Counted from the stretch's first letter, positions 23,101-35,907 are shown. The stretch: DNA of 64,000 nucleotides from Eutypa lata (GCA_022661535.1 JAKULF010000008.1:620001-684000), one strand, 5' to 3'. Translations and numbers: made by a program. The notes: generated by a model from the sequence alone, not told the origin.

Positions 23101-23928
23101 ATGTCTGTCGTAGTCGAGAGCTTCGAGCCTTTTTGTCGCAGAGTGTCATTACCCAAGGAGAAGACATAATGAGCCGCGAAGACAAGAAAGACATGATGAC
23201 CCGCCTATATGACTCGGTAGCGGACGGCATGGAAGACTTTTTGGGCAACATCCCCGTCCTCGACCAGTTGTCGCTTGCAGGGCAGAATCTACTAGCTGCG
23301 GCTGCGGGCCAGATGGGCACGATGCCGCTCAACGTTAATGAAGATGCCATTGGAACTGCTGAAGCTGAAGCCGAGCTAAACGCCTTCGAAAATAAGGAGC
23401 TCGAGCCCTTCATTAAACCCATCTGCGACATATTCCTCGAAGTATTTGGGCTAAACCGGGGCAATAACTGGCTGCGCGGGCGGGCTGTCGTGGTGGTGCT
23501 GCACCAGCTGCTGGGCGGCACCATCGAGAAGAAGGTGCGAGATAACTTCAAACTACTCGTGCAGGAAGACGCCATTCTCAAGTACGTGGGACTACTCAGG
23601 GACAATATGTGGCCAGGTGGACAGATAAACCGGAATAAGGTCCCGAGAACGGATTCGGAGAAAGCCAAAACTCGCAGGGAGGCGAGCCTGATGCTCGCTA
23701 CCCTGGTTCCCGACCTCGCTGGGAGCGTCGTCGGGCGGCTCAACGCACAGGCGGCCAGCCGCAGAATCTTTGCTACCCTCAATAACCCGAGGCTAAAGTT
23801 AGTTTTTTCCCCCCAAATCTACACAGGTGTGTGCAATATAATGGCAAGGCTAACTAAGCGCTCACAGTACCCATCTAGTGTTCACTATTATGGACGAACT
23901 TATTGATATTCTGTTCAATGAGGCTTGA
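20106..23928 (+). CDS. MDM1: Mdm1-type sorting nexin (PXA-RGS-PX-Nexin_C)
   Basis: Membrane-contact-site protein of the SNX13/14/25-Mdm1 group, tethering the ER to the vacuole or lipid droplets in yeast and animals. Exon 1 is 20106-23797 and a short last exon 23868-23928 completes the family tail TIMDELIDILFNEA; the product is up to 1250 residues. Order of parts: two N-terminal membrane segments (about 32-51 and 59-79), PXA (about 130-318), RGS-like (about 440-578, with LSYFMEYMDRQRLMPLVQFW), a disordered acidic linker, a short coiled coil, PX (about 895-1011, with KRYSEFHELHQRL and FPRRRM) and Nexin_C (about 1098-1250). Relatives usually begin MALxGRDTLI, so the true start may be the ATG at 20178 or 20181, removing 24-25 residues. 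Without the 3' intron the frame would run to 23906 with an unrelated end. Confidence 0.92.
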
Positions 23929-26315
23929 CACGTGACAAGCAACTATTAGCGATCACTACCTACAGCAGAGCATAGCAACACACACGCGAGACAGGAACGA
24001 GGCGTTCTTGTGCTCGCATTGCTTACGTTATCAGCATAGCATTGGCGTTTGTACGGTTTTCTCCCATTCATCTATCTACCTTCTATTTATTCGCGGATGT
24101 TGTTCCAATGAGATTTTCCCACGAAGCGAAGCGCTAAACTTACTAGTACTACTACATATGTGATGTATTGCATCGGATGGAGTTCGGTCGCTCGGTCGCT
24201 CGGTCCTTCGTTATTTTCTTTTCGTGTTTTGTTTATTATGTTGAGAAGATACCATACTTAAGCAGGCGTCGTACATTCGTCAGGAAGTGGGTTTCCAAGC
24301 GGGAAGGGGGGAAAACGAGGCGGTTGGTTGGTTGTTTGTATGTAGTATTCAGAGCCTTATGTATGTATGTACTTACCTGTGCGTCTATGTATACATGTAG
24401 GTAGTAGGAGGATCATGTACGAAATGAATGAATGCGGTATCTACATACTCCCTAGCGGTATTCGGAGCAAACCCTAATGGATGTAGAGATCGGTCATATT
24501 CGTCAGAACACATCATGTGTTAAGTTTCTGTTACCCGTACCTATTCCTTGCTACTTCTGTATTACAATGGAAAAGAAGCATGTTTCCGCGGTTGTTATAC
24601 TAGTACCATGAGTGCGACAACCTTATTCAGGAATGTTTAGGTAAAATTACCCACATCTGTCTACTGAACTTGTAGGGTGTAGAAGCCTAAGGTCTACGGA
24701 GATGACTCGGTATATTTGGAAAGTATTTTCTAAGGTAGCCTTTCCATATTCATCATGACAGTTCGTGATGTTAAAGTTCTCTCTTCCTCATATCCGCCTA
24801 TTCATAATGCATTGTGATTATCTAAGTACCTACATGTACGTACCCGTGGATGTTATCGTCATCCTTTAGCCCCTTAACGCAGAGGGGGTGGCGGTAGAGG
24901 AAGAAGACTACGTTTTGTAGCCAGCAAAATCGATATCTAATAGAAAGCTGTGTTCAGTCAATTACTAGTATATAATCCCTATATGATATTTTGGCTCCTA
25001 TGCAGAGATATATATTTATTATCCCGATATTTCAGTTTATGGCATGCAACCTCAAGCTGGTGCCTGTAGATTCAAGATATTTAAGGTTTTAGGAATTTTG
25101 AGTACTACAGGTCAACCAACAGTACTCACCCCTTTCTAGAAACCACTAGACTAGCGGAGTGACATTGATGCCAAAATCAACGCTTTGTTTAGCTCAAACC
25201 CCGTTTATATCGAGACAGCATCGTAACGTGAGAGCCATTTTGCTCAATTCCTTTTAAGGGCACCGCGATTTGTAATATGCTCACATTAACATGAATTAAG
25301 ATGATATAGTATTATAAAGTATGATGTATTAATACTACTTATTATTTGTTTTATCTAGGTATGATACTACGCTCCTTTAGTATTTGTAAATACAGATGCG
25401 TTCATGTACATGCTCATTGGTGTTGTGTGGGAGCCACTGGGAGCTTGATGCAGGGGCTGGTTGACAGCTGGTGGTTTGAATCGAAAGGCTTCAAGTTGGA
25501 CATACCTACATACATACATGCATGTAGGGGTGTGTGCACTAACTGAAAGTACCCAGCTTTGTACCAAATAGTGCTGGTTAAGCAAGTCCCTTTACATAAA
25601 AAAGCAAGTATAACCCCACAATCCAAGGTGGCTTGTTGGTCTGTGCGCAATCACATTTTCACATTTATCCAGACTGGCACGCTCCAATCGCAACCCCATC
25701 CCGCCTCATCCTTTCCCTCTTCTCCACCTTTTCAAAGTCCGGGCGATTTGCACCCTTGGCAAGCACCTACCTCTTGCCTTTTTGAATAAACTGCCACCCC
25801 CCCAGTTTTAAGCTTTGCCGATTGCGAAACTCATACGCCCGTTTGATTCACCACCACCTGCATCTCCATCTCTTCCCTCTTCTTAAGTTTAAGTTACAGA
25901 TACCCCCCCCATCATTAATATACCGTATCATCAGCCATTAGTTGGTGAATATTGGCCTGGTGCTTTTTACGTACGGTTTATATATTACCGGAATTGATCG
26001 CACTCGAGGGGGAAAGCTAACTGGAGGAAGATAGAGAGGCAGGCGTATCGAGATCAATCCATCCATCTATCCATCCCATCCCATCCTTTGCGATTGTCCG
26101 ACAGCCAGCCTTCTAGTTAAACTAGATCTTGCGCGCTCCTCCGTTAGGTATTTACCTAATATTTCGACCTTACCCAACCTAACCTACCAGTCCTACCTAA
26201 CCTTACCAACTCCATCAAATCTGTGTATTTCTTTCGATTGGACTTAGGCCTCTACCCGTTTACTGGATTTCTTTAACCTCTTGGTCTGGATTGATCTTTC
26301 TATCTGCAACCAAGT
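23929..26315. other. Long intergenic region before the SR-protein gene
   Basis: No gene seen in 2.4 kb. The left part is the Mdm1 3' flank, with CGGTCGCT repeats near 24187-24207. The middle is AT-rich. From about 25680 the plus strand becomes pyrimidine-rich (CCATCCCATCC, CTTACCCAACCTAACC), typical of a fungal housekeeping promoter and leader for the SR gene starting at 26316. Confidence 0.55.
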
Positions 26316-28139
26316 ATGGCTAGCACCGAGGTTTCGGCCACCCGCCTGTACCTGGGTAACCTTCCCAAGGGTGGTAAGTTCATGTTGCCCGCCTGATTTC
26401 ATTGATGCCGTCTGTTCCACTATGCGACAGATAAATCATCTAGCTGTATCTGCCTCCCTTGTTGACTAGCTGCTAATCTATGTCTTTTTTCAGTCACCAA
26501 GGCTGATGTCGAGGCTCATTTCGCGACCCACGGCACTGGTGAAATCACTGAGATCAAACTTATGAATGGATTCGGCTTCATTGAGTATAAAGATGCTCTA
26601 GATGCGCGCGACGTTGTTCCTGGTAATGTCCCCCTGCCTTCACTTGCCTACAGTTTGCTCTGACAAGCTCTTCGATTTGGATCATTCTAGCTAACAAAAT
26701 TTCCCCACCCTAGCTTTCCGTACGTTTTGGACTCTTCCTGGCTACCACCGTTCCTCCTGATATAGCTTCTTGCTACCTGATTTATCCTCCCGTTGTTACC
26801 TGGCTAATGTTTGGCGGGAAAAAAAGATGGATCCGACTTCATGGGTGAGCGTCTGACGGTCCAGTTCGCTCGCGGCTCCCGTCACCGTGAAGGCTTTGGC
26901 AACCATGAGCGCAGTGCTCCGCGCCCTCGCCGCACGCCGCACCGAATGCAAATCACTGGACTCCCCAATGATACCAGCTGGCAGGTCTGTTATAACTCCC
27001 GTTTTCCGTTCCTTGCACCGGGCTCTGGCTTTCGTGTTGTTCCTTGCTCCCTGGTACAATAAGGTCGTTTTGCGCCATGTGGTTCTTTTCTCGCCGTGCC
27101 AGCAAGGACGCCATCTCTTCCAATGTCTAGACGCCTTCAGACTACCTGGCCTAAATAAACTATGACCTCTGGATGACTGCCCGACCATGGTTTGTGACTA
27201 GGCTAGGTTGGCTGAGGATGTATCCATGTTGGACGGAACCGCCTTGGCTGGATTAGTTTGTCAGAACGTAATCGCTGGGTCTGCCTTTACAGATTTACGA
27301 TTTGGCCTCATACGCGAATTTCAGACAGCTCCTTGGACTTCCCACTTACATGGATTCTGGCTTTAGGACCTTAAAGACTTCGCGCGTCAATCTAGCCTTG
27401 ATGTCGTCTATTCGGAAACGGGTCGTGACGGCGACGGTCGAGGGTAAGTTCGCCTGGACACTTGTGGTATTCGTAGCATTGCTAACTGATTCTAAAGCTT
27501 CGTTGAGTTCGAGACGGCCGCTGATCTGAGAACTGCGGTGGAGAAGCTCGACAATCGCGAGTTCAAGGGCCAGCGCGTCACCTGTGTCGCTGATGTGAGT
27601 ACATGCTTTTTGTTCACCTGGTAATAACCATGCTAACTTGGGATGTCAAGACTCAACCGGACATGCCTACTCGCGACCGTGGCCGTTCTCGCTCTCCTGG
27701 AGGAGCCTGGGGTGGTGGTGGTGGTGGTGGTGGTCGCCGGCCGTACCCACCCCCGGGTGGCAGCTACGGCGGTGGTTACGACCGACGTGGTGGACCTCCC
27801 CACGGCTACAGTCCTCGCGGCTACCGGGATGATTACCGAGACCGCAGCCCTCGACGCGACTATTACGAGGACCGACGATACAGATCTCCTCAACCGCCGC
27901 GACGTGGACCTCCTTTGGATGACTACCCTCCCCCGCGTGGACGGTACGACGATCCGTACCGACGTGATTATGGCCCTCCTCCGGAGCCATATACTAACGG
28001 TAGGCCCTATGATCGTCCTCCGCGAGACTTCCCTCCCCGAGACGGCGGATATGGTCCCCGTGAAGGTGGCTATCCTCGCGATGACTATCGACGAGGTGGT
28101 GGCGGTGGTGGTGGTGGTGCAGGTGGAGGTTACTGGTAA
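26316..28139 (+). CDS. SR-type pre-mRNA splicing factor with two RRMs (Srp2-like)
   Basis: Nuclear RNA-binding protein of the SRSF1/Srp2 type, involved in splice-site choice and mRNA export. Seven exons: 26316-26373, 26494-26622, 26714-26719, 26827-26984, 27367-27443, 27498-27594 and 27651-28139. They encode 337 residues in one frame. RRM1 has RLYLGNLP (10-17) and NGFGFIEY (44-51). RRM2 starts RMQITGLP and has GRGFVEF. The C-terminus is rich in Arg-Ser, Arg-Gly, Asp-Arg-Tyr and Pro repeats and ends in a Gly tract before YW. Exon 3 is only 6 nt and restores VVPAFHGSDF; skipping it keeps the frame and gives VVPDGSDF. Intron 4 (382 bp) is much longer than the others, as often seen where SR genes control their own splicing. 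The last intron has a perfect TGCTAAC branch site. Confidence 0.88.
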
Positions 28140-29228
28140 TTGAAACTTCTACTTCTTATGATTCTTTTCTGGGCGCGCCCCTTACTTTATCTAGATTACG
28201 GGCCTCATTTCGACTTGGTTGTATACCAATACAACAAGAAAGTTTTGAAGAGTTTTACGGGCTAGGTAGGGAAAAGGGGGAAGTTCCTAGGATTAGCTTC
28301 CCTCTAAACATAATGGGATACGACTCCCGCGATACGCTGGTAATGAAAAAAAGAAGAAAAGACGCACACGGTATTTTCAAAAGTTTGGTTTGGAATTCTT
28401 GATATGTCTACTGTCGGTTTTGCTTTTTGTTGTACGATCATTACTGGATGGTCCCTTTGTTGAATGAGTGAGATGAGATGTTCTACGTTGACTGTATAAT
28501 GAGGATAATATGGAAAGGGCTGGGAATGAATGCTATACCAAATCTGAATGAGAAGTACGACTCACATGTTCATGATTACAAGTAAGAGCGTCTAATCTTT
28601 CTCTGAGGCTTGCGTATCTTCCTAAAAACCCCACGTTTAGATGAGGTTAGTTAGATGCTTTCTCTGCTGGGACCGTAAGAATTCATGCTTAAAAGCCGCG
28701 GACCTGCAGCGCTACTGATGATGGTGCTGACCAATCTTCAGCTTTACCATATATCTCTAGTAAACTACCTACCTCTCCACTACCTACCGCAGCTACTAAT
28801 ACAAATGACGATTATATTGCCCCACATTGGGAAAACAGCTCTCCTCCCCGCAAAAAAAGGCCCATGATTAATAATGCCGTATGCCCTCTAGCTTGCCGTT
28901 CCTGTCGAACCGCGCGGAACGGATAAGATCTGGATTCCGATGCATCGATTCTTAGAAACTAACTTAGTGAGCAAGTAGGTCAGGTCAGTATCTAGCTTAT
29001 GAAATCCAACCCACACAGGCATGTAGATCCGGCTCTCGGAGTTTACATCTTAAGAGGATGCGAGACCGAAGTGTCTTGCTTCACTCCTTATGATGCCTCT
29101 TCCTGCAGTAACCACACCTGCCTTACGTACATTACATCAAGGTTTCCCTCCCGCATACATAGTTACAGTTAAGAAGACGGTTTGTAAGTGAGCTTGGCCA
29201 CATTTGTAACCCAGAACTCGAATCCCTC
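28140..29228. other. Intergenic between the SR-protein and GST genes
   Basis: The first 400 bp are probably the SR-gene 3' untranslated region. No further gene or clear signal is seen before the GST start. Confidence 0.55.
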
Positions 29229-30599
29229 ATGTCCTTCTCCAATACCTCCCTCACTAGCACTGGACTGCTCCGGCATATAAGGCGTGCCCCGTCCGCTCGT
29301 AGACTTCCTCTTAGACTCTCCTCCCAGTCTCACCACTCATATACTCATCGTCTTACCCATTCTACTACCATTTGGAAGGCTCCAATTGGTCTTCCTAACA
29401 CCACAGCTAGCATACCAAGATCCAAGGACTTCAGAACTTCATACTCTACTATAACTAGATCACCACCACCACCACCATCATCATCATCATCGCCCTCCCC
29501 ACCTCATAATAGCCAAGACGTCGAAATGTCTGAACCAACTGGCCTCATCGCTAAGAGCGGCATCGAGCTGCTGACCTTCGGTATGACCCATTGTGTTTCT
29601 TCTCATACTACGTGTAGTCCTCTATACTACTATTCTGTCCTTTTGCCCACGGCCATTCCATTTTCTGCCCCGCCTTCCTCTCCCTGCTTCCCAATCGTAT
29701 ATAAGACATACACGAAAGGGACTCTGCATGCGAAGGGGAAAAGAAAGAAAGAGAGAAAGAAAAAAAGAAAAAAGAAGAAAGAAGGGCATAGTACTAGACT
29801 TCTCTACGTAAATACCGACTAACACGGCTCAACAGGCACCCCCAACGGGTACAAAGTCTCGATCCTCCTAGAGGAGCTCAAGGAGGCCTACGGGCTCGAG
29901 TACACCTGGCAGTCGGTCAACATCATGCAGAACACGCAGAAGGAGCCGTGGTTCACGGCGGTGAACCCGAACGGCCGCATCCCGGCCATCGTGGACCACG
30001 ACCGGGGCGGCCTGCGGGTGTTCGAGGGCCTCGCCATCCTCGGCTACCTGGCGCGGACCTACGACCGGGAGCACCGCTTCAGCTTCGCGCCCGACAGCGA
30101 CGAGCACGCCGAGGCCGAGTCCTGGATCGCGTGGCAGCACGGCGGCCTCGGCCCCATGCAGGGCCAGGCCAACCACTTCTTCCGCTTCGCCGCCGAGAAG
30201 ATCCCCTACGGCATCCAGCGGTACGTCGGCGAGACGGAGCGCCTCTACGGCATCCTGGACGCGCGCCTCTCCGGGGGCCGCGAGTACGTCGCCGGGAACG
30301 GCCCGAAAGGCCGCTTCAGCACCGCCGATATCAGCCTGCTGGGCTGGGTCGACGGCGCCGAGCTCGCGGGCCTCGACCTCCGCGCCCAGTTCCCCAACGT
30401 CGAGGCCTGGCTGCGCCGGTGCAAGGCCCGCCCGGCCGTGCAGCGCGGTTTCGCGATCCCGGGTGTGTCGTCGTTTAGCAATGAGAAGGTCAGGGCGGCT
30501 ATCGAGAGCGATCCCGAGAGGAGGCGGCAGAGCGAGGAGGCGAAGAAGCTGCTACAGGAGAGCAAGGATAAGTATGGGTATAAGTACTCGTCGCCGTAA
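29229..30599 (+). CDS. Glutathione S-transferase, Ure2/nu-like, with N-terminal extension
   Basis: Exons 29229-29580 and 29836-30599 encode 371 residues. The GST fold begins after the junction with GTPNGYKVSILLEEL, where the residues that contact glutathione in Ure2-like and YfcG-like enzymes lie. NPNGRIPAIVDHD and the helical C-terminal domain follow (WQHGGLGPMQGQANHF, GRFSTADISLLGWV). The family acts in detoxification or disulfide reduction. The first 99 residues are Arg/Ser/Thr-rich with almost no acidic residues, then a Pro5-Ser5 tract. This resembles a mitochondrial presequence. A second in-frame ATG at 29526 (MSEPTGLIAKSG) would give the usual cytosolic protein. So one gene may make two forms by alternative starts (inference). 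The 255-bp intron has an unusual purine-rich 3' part. Exon 2 is far more GC-rich than exon 1. Confidence 0.87.
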
Positions 30600-31311
30600 T
30601 TGGGTTTGAACTGGAACTGGGAATGGGAGCGAAGCAAGATAGAAGAAAGAGAAGAAGAAAAAGGAAGAAAGGTAAAGAAGTGAGTGGGTGGGTATAGCGG
30701 TGACGACTTATTGGAATTTGAGAGGATAGCAAGTACTGCATGGAAGAAAGAGATGGTATTATATGTCTATATGACATCATTGTTATTTAAAGCTGAATAT
30801 AGAATAGGAGACGATAATCTTCACACATAGATTGGCCGATATTTCCCTAACTTGCTACATAGTGAGGAATTCATGGTTGATGCTGATTTATGCGCCGTGT
30901 TTATCTTGTATATGCAGGTGTGGAGGTTTTGCTTTCCACAACGCCACTTACCAGTTTCACGAGATACTTACATAGGTAGGTAGGTACGTAGCAAAACGGA
31001 AAAGGGGCTCAGCTCGTTACACAAGTTTATGTCAGTCGGTATAAAAAGCCCCCGGCGCCATCTTTCTTGAGCCACTTAGCAATTTCGCTGAAAGACTTGT
31101 TTAGATAAATAGGAACTGATCACTTTTGGACTTTAAGTAGCTTTAATCAATGAAATATTTATTGTAATTTAACCCTATCAAGTATTGGTTACACATGGAA
31201 ATGAATATAAATGCTATCACCTATCCCACCTATTTAGTATTTACACCCAAATGCAACAAATATATATATATATATATATGTACCTAATGTATGTACCTTG
31301 AAAAAGCCAGA
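30600..31311. other. Convergent intergenic region, GST / 5-oxoprolinase
   Basis: Both flanking genes end here. It holds a purine-rich GST 3' flank, TAGG repeats near 30976-30988 and a TA dinucleotide tract at 31261-31280. No gene. Confidence 0.6.
31261..31280. repeat. TA dinucleotide microsatellite
   Basis: Ten perfect TA units just beyond the 3' end of the 5-oxoprolinase gene. Confidence 0.9.
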
Positions 31312-34300
31312 CTAAGACGACGCCTGCTGAGCAGCCGAGAACGAGTGGAAGCTCCCCGCGGCTCTCGGATACTGAGCGGTCGCAGTTTGCTTAGCAGCCC
31401 CGTTCACGCCATTTACGCCATTCACGCCGTTGACACCATTCGGCTTCGGCACTACCACAGCCGCGCCCCGCAAGTACTCGAGCTCCTCGGCCTCCTCGTC
31501 GTCGAGATCGTCGGGCAGGCCCCAGCCGCCGCCCCCGGGGGTGTGGATGACGCAGCGATCGCCCTCCTTCATGTCGACCTGGCCGCGCGAGCCGATGTTG
31601 ATCCAGCGGGCGGGGGCGCCGCCCTCCTGCTTCTGGACCCAGTAGTTGGCGCCCGAGGCGCCCGGCCGCCCGCCCATCATGCCGTAGGGCTGGTGCACGC
31701 GGCGCTCGGTGATGAGGCCGTACGTCAGCGGGTGCCGGCATTCCCAGTCCCGGACGATGCCGCAGCCGCCGCCGAACCGGCCGCGCCCGCCGCTGCCCCG
31801 CCGGATCGAGAACTCCCGCACCAGCACGGGATACCGCTTCTCGATGATCTCGATGTCCGTCGTGCGCGTGTTGGTCATGTGGATCTGGACGGCCGAGGCG
31901 CCGTGCCAGGTCGGGCCCGCGCCCTCGCCGCCGCAGATCGTCTCGCCGTAGCTGAACCCGAAGCCGCTCTCGGCGGGAGCTCCCGGCTCCGGCGTGCAGT
32001 TGCCGAAGAACCCGAAGCAGTTCATGCAGCCCTGGGACCCCGCCGCGGCCCGGAACGCGTTGAGCAGGAGGTCGACGAGCCGCTGCGACGTCAGCGTGTT
32101 GCCGCAGCAGACGGCGGGCCCCGACGACGGGTTCAGGAAGCAGTTCTTGGGCAGGATGACCCTCGTCGGCGCGAGGCACCCCTGGTTCAGCGGGATGTCC
32201 GACCCGATCAGGAGCCGGAGCGTGTAGATCAGCGCCGAGTAGGTGATGGCGGGCGGCGCGTTCATGTTCGACAGCATCTCGCTCGACGTCCCCGTGAAGT
32301 CGAACGTGCCGAACCCGTCCTCGTCTATGGTGATGGCCACCTTCATCATGGACCCGTTGTCCAGGAACTGCTTGGCCTTGAGCGGCTTCGATCCGTATTT
32401 CTTGTAGGCCGACTTGAGGTAGCCGCGGACGGCTACCTCCGCGTTCTCTTGTATCTTCGCCATGTAGAAATGGACCGTGGGTTTGCCGTATTCCTTCATC
32501 AAAGCGTGGATGAGATTACTGCCCTTGGTGTTGGCAGCTACTTGGGCCTTGAGATCCGACCTGTAGCAGCAGGTTAGAATTTACCTGGAATTCGGGGGTT
32601 TTCTTCTTTTGTCTTTCAAGGCGGTAGGTAGGACACTGTCTACCCCTCTATAACTTTCGAGGACGGGAAAAAACTTACAAATTATCACCCAGCCGTCTCG
32701 AGCCACTGCAGTTAGGGTTTTTCCCCGGCTCTAAGAGGATCTTAATAATACCCTCCTCGTCGAAGTGGTTGTCACGGACTAGGAAGAACGACTTGATGGC
32801 GGCACCTTCTTGCCACAACTCAGTGGAATCGCTAATCAGGTGTTAGTGACGTCAAGTAAACCAAGCCAGTCAAGTGAGTATACTTACGGTGGCATGGAGT
32901 TTCCGCGGTAGCCACCGATATCTAAGTGGTGACCGCGAGAGGCTGTGTAAAAGCAAATTGCCTCGCCATCTTCGTCGAAGACAGGGGTAATTACGGTGAT
33001 ATCTAGGCCATATTAGTATGGTTAAGCGCTATGGTAATAGGTGAATCTTACCGGGAAGATGAGTACCGCCAGACTCGGGATGGTTTGATACGAGCACATC
33101 ACCAGGTCGTAGATTGCCTCGGTGGAGGTTGTGTTGATACTTGACAGCATACGACATGCTACCCAAGTGTACGGGCACATCTACAACGTGTGAAGTTAGC
33201 AGCCTCTCTTTCTAGAGTACAAATAAATTCGAAGGTGACTTACGAGGTGCGTTTGCTACCAGCTCGCCATCCGGACTGAAGATAGCACAGGAGAAGTCCA
33301 GGCGCTCCTTGATGTTGATGGATATACTTGTCTTCTGCAGCGTTCTACCCATCTGCTCTGCGATGCTCATGAACCGGTGGCCGAAGATGCTCAGCTTGAT
33401 GGGATCTACTACTAGTTCTTGCTCTTCCTGAGGCTGCTGGAGCTTCTCATCAACCACGTCGACGACAACGTGCGATGTCAGAATCCGCGCTTGGGAGCCT
33501 GGAACGACTACGATCGTCTGGGTGTTGTCGATGATTATCGCTGGGCCGGCTACGAGACCGCCTGTGGGGAGCTTATCGAGCCGGAAGACTTTCGTCGGTT
33601 GTAGACCGCCTTCTGCGAAGTAGGCTTGCGTCTATAAAGTGTTAGTATTGTATATATTGGATTGGACAACGGGTAATCGCAAATTGGTTTGGAGATTTGG
33701 GTAACCTTACTGTTCGATCTTCGCCACCTTGGACTTCTGAGAACGCATGCAACTTCAGCTCCTTCACAAGCTTCGAGTTGTCATTGCTAACTTCCGTGCT
33801 CTTTCCAACACCCCGAACCCGTACATCATCGATATGGACCTTCTTGTCTTTGGGGAAGATGAATGACAGCTCCCGCAAATGCTCCTTTTCGAGCGCTGAT
33901 CTCCAGTCCCCATCAGCAGGGGCTATGATCATAAAATTAGTATCAGTGCCCTGATACCTGAGATTCAAGTACTGCTCGTGCTCGATGGCTGCCTCTTGGA
34001 TCCCCTGTGTAAGGAGACCTTCCGTGACCTTAGCCCTGAGGTCCTGCATCCGGGTCATCAATCTGCTCAAGGAGTCTTCAGAGAGGATTTCAGAGCTCGG
34101 CTCCTGAGCTTCCTGCACAACTTCCGCCAGCGCCATACCGTAAGCGGAGAGAATGCTGGAATACTTGTGGATCACGATTCTTCTAATACCCAGCTTTTTG
34201 GCAATTTCACAAGCATGTTGTCCGCCCGCGCCGCCGAAAGTCGCAAGATTGTGCTGTCCAGTCTCAAACCCACGAGCTTCCGTCAGTGCGCGGATGGGAC

Positions 34301-35907
34301 GGCTCATGGACTCATTAGCTACGTCGATGAAGCCGTGAGCAACCTCAAGAGCGGTCATGGAGCGCCCAGTGTCGGCGTTGATCTGTGCCGTAAGGTCCTC
34401 AAACTTCTGCACCACGACATCGATGTCGAGTGGAAGATCCTCACTTGGACCGAAGATCTTGGGGAAATAATCTGGGATTAACCGTCCGAGGAACAAGTTG
34501 GCGTCAGTGACCTAAAGGGTGCTGGTTAGAAATGTTTTTTTTTTCCAGCGTAAAATAGAATATGACATACGGTAAGTGGCCCTCCTTTTCTATACGAAGC
34601 TGGTCCCGGGTGAGCGCCTGCGCTATCAGGCCCAACTTTGAAGAGGCCATCCCTCCAGAACAGCATAGAACCACCACCAGCGGCGACGGTGTTGATATCA
34701 AGCTGCGGGGATTGGATGGAAACTCCAGCAGTTGTTGTTTCAAACACATGCTCGAAAGAGCCTCCGTAGCGAGAGACATCCGTACTTGTACCGCCCATGT
34801 CGAAACCGACGATGGGCGACTCTCCATCATATGAAGTTCTGGCGTGGCCAACCACACCTCCGGCAGGACCACTGAGGATCCCCTTCAGACCGTTGAAGTG
34901 GCTGTGGCTTACTAGCCCACCGTCTGACTGCATGAACTCACACGAGACGCCGTCGAGGTTCCCGTCGGCAAAGACCTTGGCGAAGCCGGATACGTAGCGG
35001 GTGATCTCCGGCGTGAGGTAAGCATCGGCCGAAGCAGAGCTGCCTCGCGAGATCATCTTGATCATGTTCGCACCAACCGAAGAGGAGGTCGAGACATGAG
35101 TGAACCCCATTTCCCTCGCGATCTCCGCAATGCGGTTCTCGTGGTTGGGGTAGATGTAGGAGTGTGCTAAGCAGATGGCAAGCGTCTCGATGCCGTTGGA
35201 TTTGAGCTGTGCCAGCTTCTCCCGCACTTCCGCCTCATCTAGAGGACGGATGATGCGCAGCATGTCGCCGGTGATGGCTTTCACGAGGACGCCGGGGATC
35301 TCCTTGAGCGGTGGGCGGCTATCTCTTGTGACGTCTTCGTCGAATTCTTCGACAGTGACGCGCTCGGAAACCTCAACGACGGTCTCGTAGAGCAGCTCTG
35401 GCTTTTTGATGCCAAGCTCAAAGAGTTTTGGTCTTGATTGGTAACCGATTTCTAATAAATCCCCAAAGCCCTGGTTGACCACGAAGGCATGCCTTGTCCC
35501 CTTCCTTTCCAATAATGCTATTTTGAATGAGCAACTTAGGTCTGCAGAAAGGTTGATTAGAAGCACTCACCATTTGTAGCAACAGTCGTCCCCATTCTGA
35601 TAGAATGGATCAAATCCTTGGGAATTGGAGTCCCTCTAGGGATCTGCTTGCTAGAGACAGCCTCAAGCACTCGCCGAATGCCTTCTGCCGGCGCATCGTC
35701 GTAGCTACCAGGGTCAACGGACAATAGCTTAAGGACTATGTCTTCCCGGCCAGGCACCGCGGCGAAGACATCTGTGAAGGTGCCACCCCGATCTGAGAAG
35801 AGGTGTTAGCTTGTAAGCCACACAATTACAATGGCATGAGTCGACTAACCGATAGCGAACTTCACGCTCTTAGGCTGGACTGCCGGGGGAAGCGAATCGA
35901 CGGTCAT
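31312..35907 (-). CDS. 5-oxoprolinase (ATP-dependent, HyuA-HyuB fusion)
   Basis: Cytosolic enzyme that opens 5-oxo-L-proline to glutamate using ATP, part of glutathione turnover; related hydantoinases open other cyclic amides. Nine exons fit in one frame: 35850-35907, 35571-35792, 34571-35517, 33711-34511, 33244-33631, 33052-33180, 32888-33002, 32679-32831 and 31312-32560. They give 1353 residues. The N-terminal HyuA part has [10 protein letters not shown] (about 20-29), [19 protein letters not shown] across the second intron, and [11 protein letters not shown] near 332. The HyuB part starts near 750 with [16 protein letters not shown]. The protein is some 60 residues longer than usual because of a low-complexity tail, including four NGV repeats near 1310-1324. 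The last exon is very GC-rich while upstream exons are not. It diverges from the transporter gene starting at 36954. Confidence 0.93.

Noticed and set aside
31291..32577. 428-codon plus-strand open frame over the 5-oxoprolinase gene
   Set aside because: It is antisense to the GC-rich last exon, has an Ala/Arg/Val/Glu-rich composition typical of antisense reading of GC-rich codons, and has no domain.
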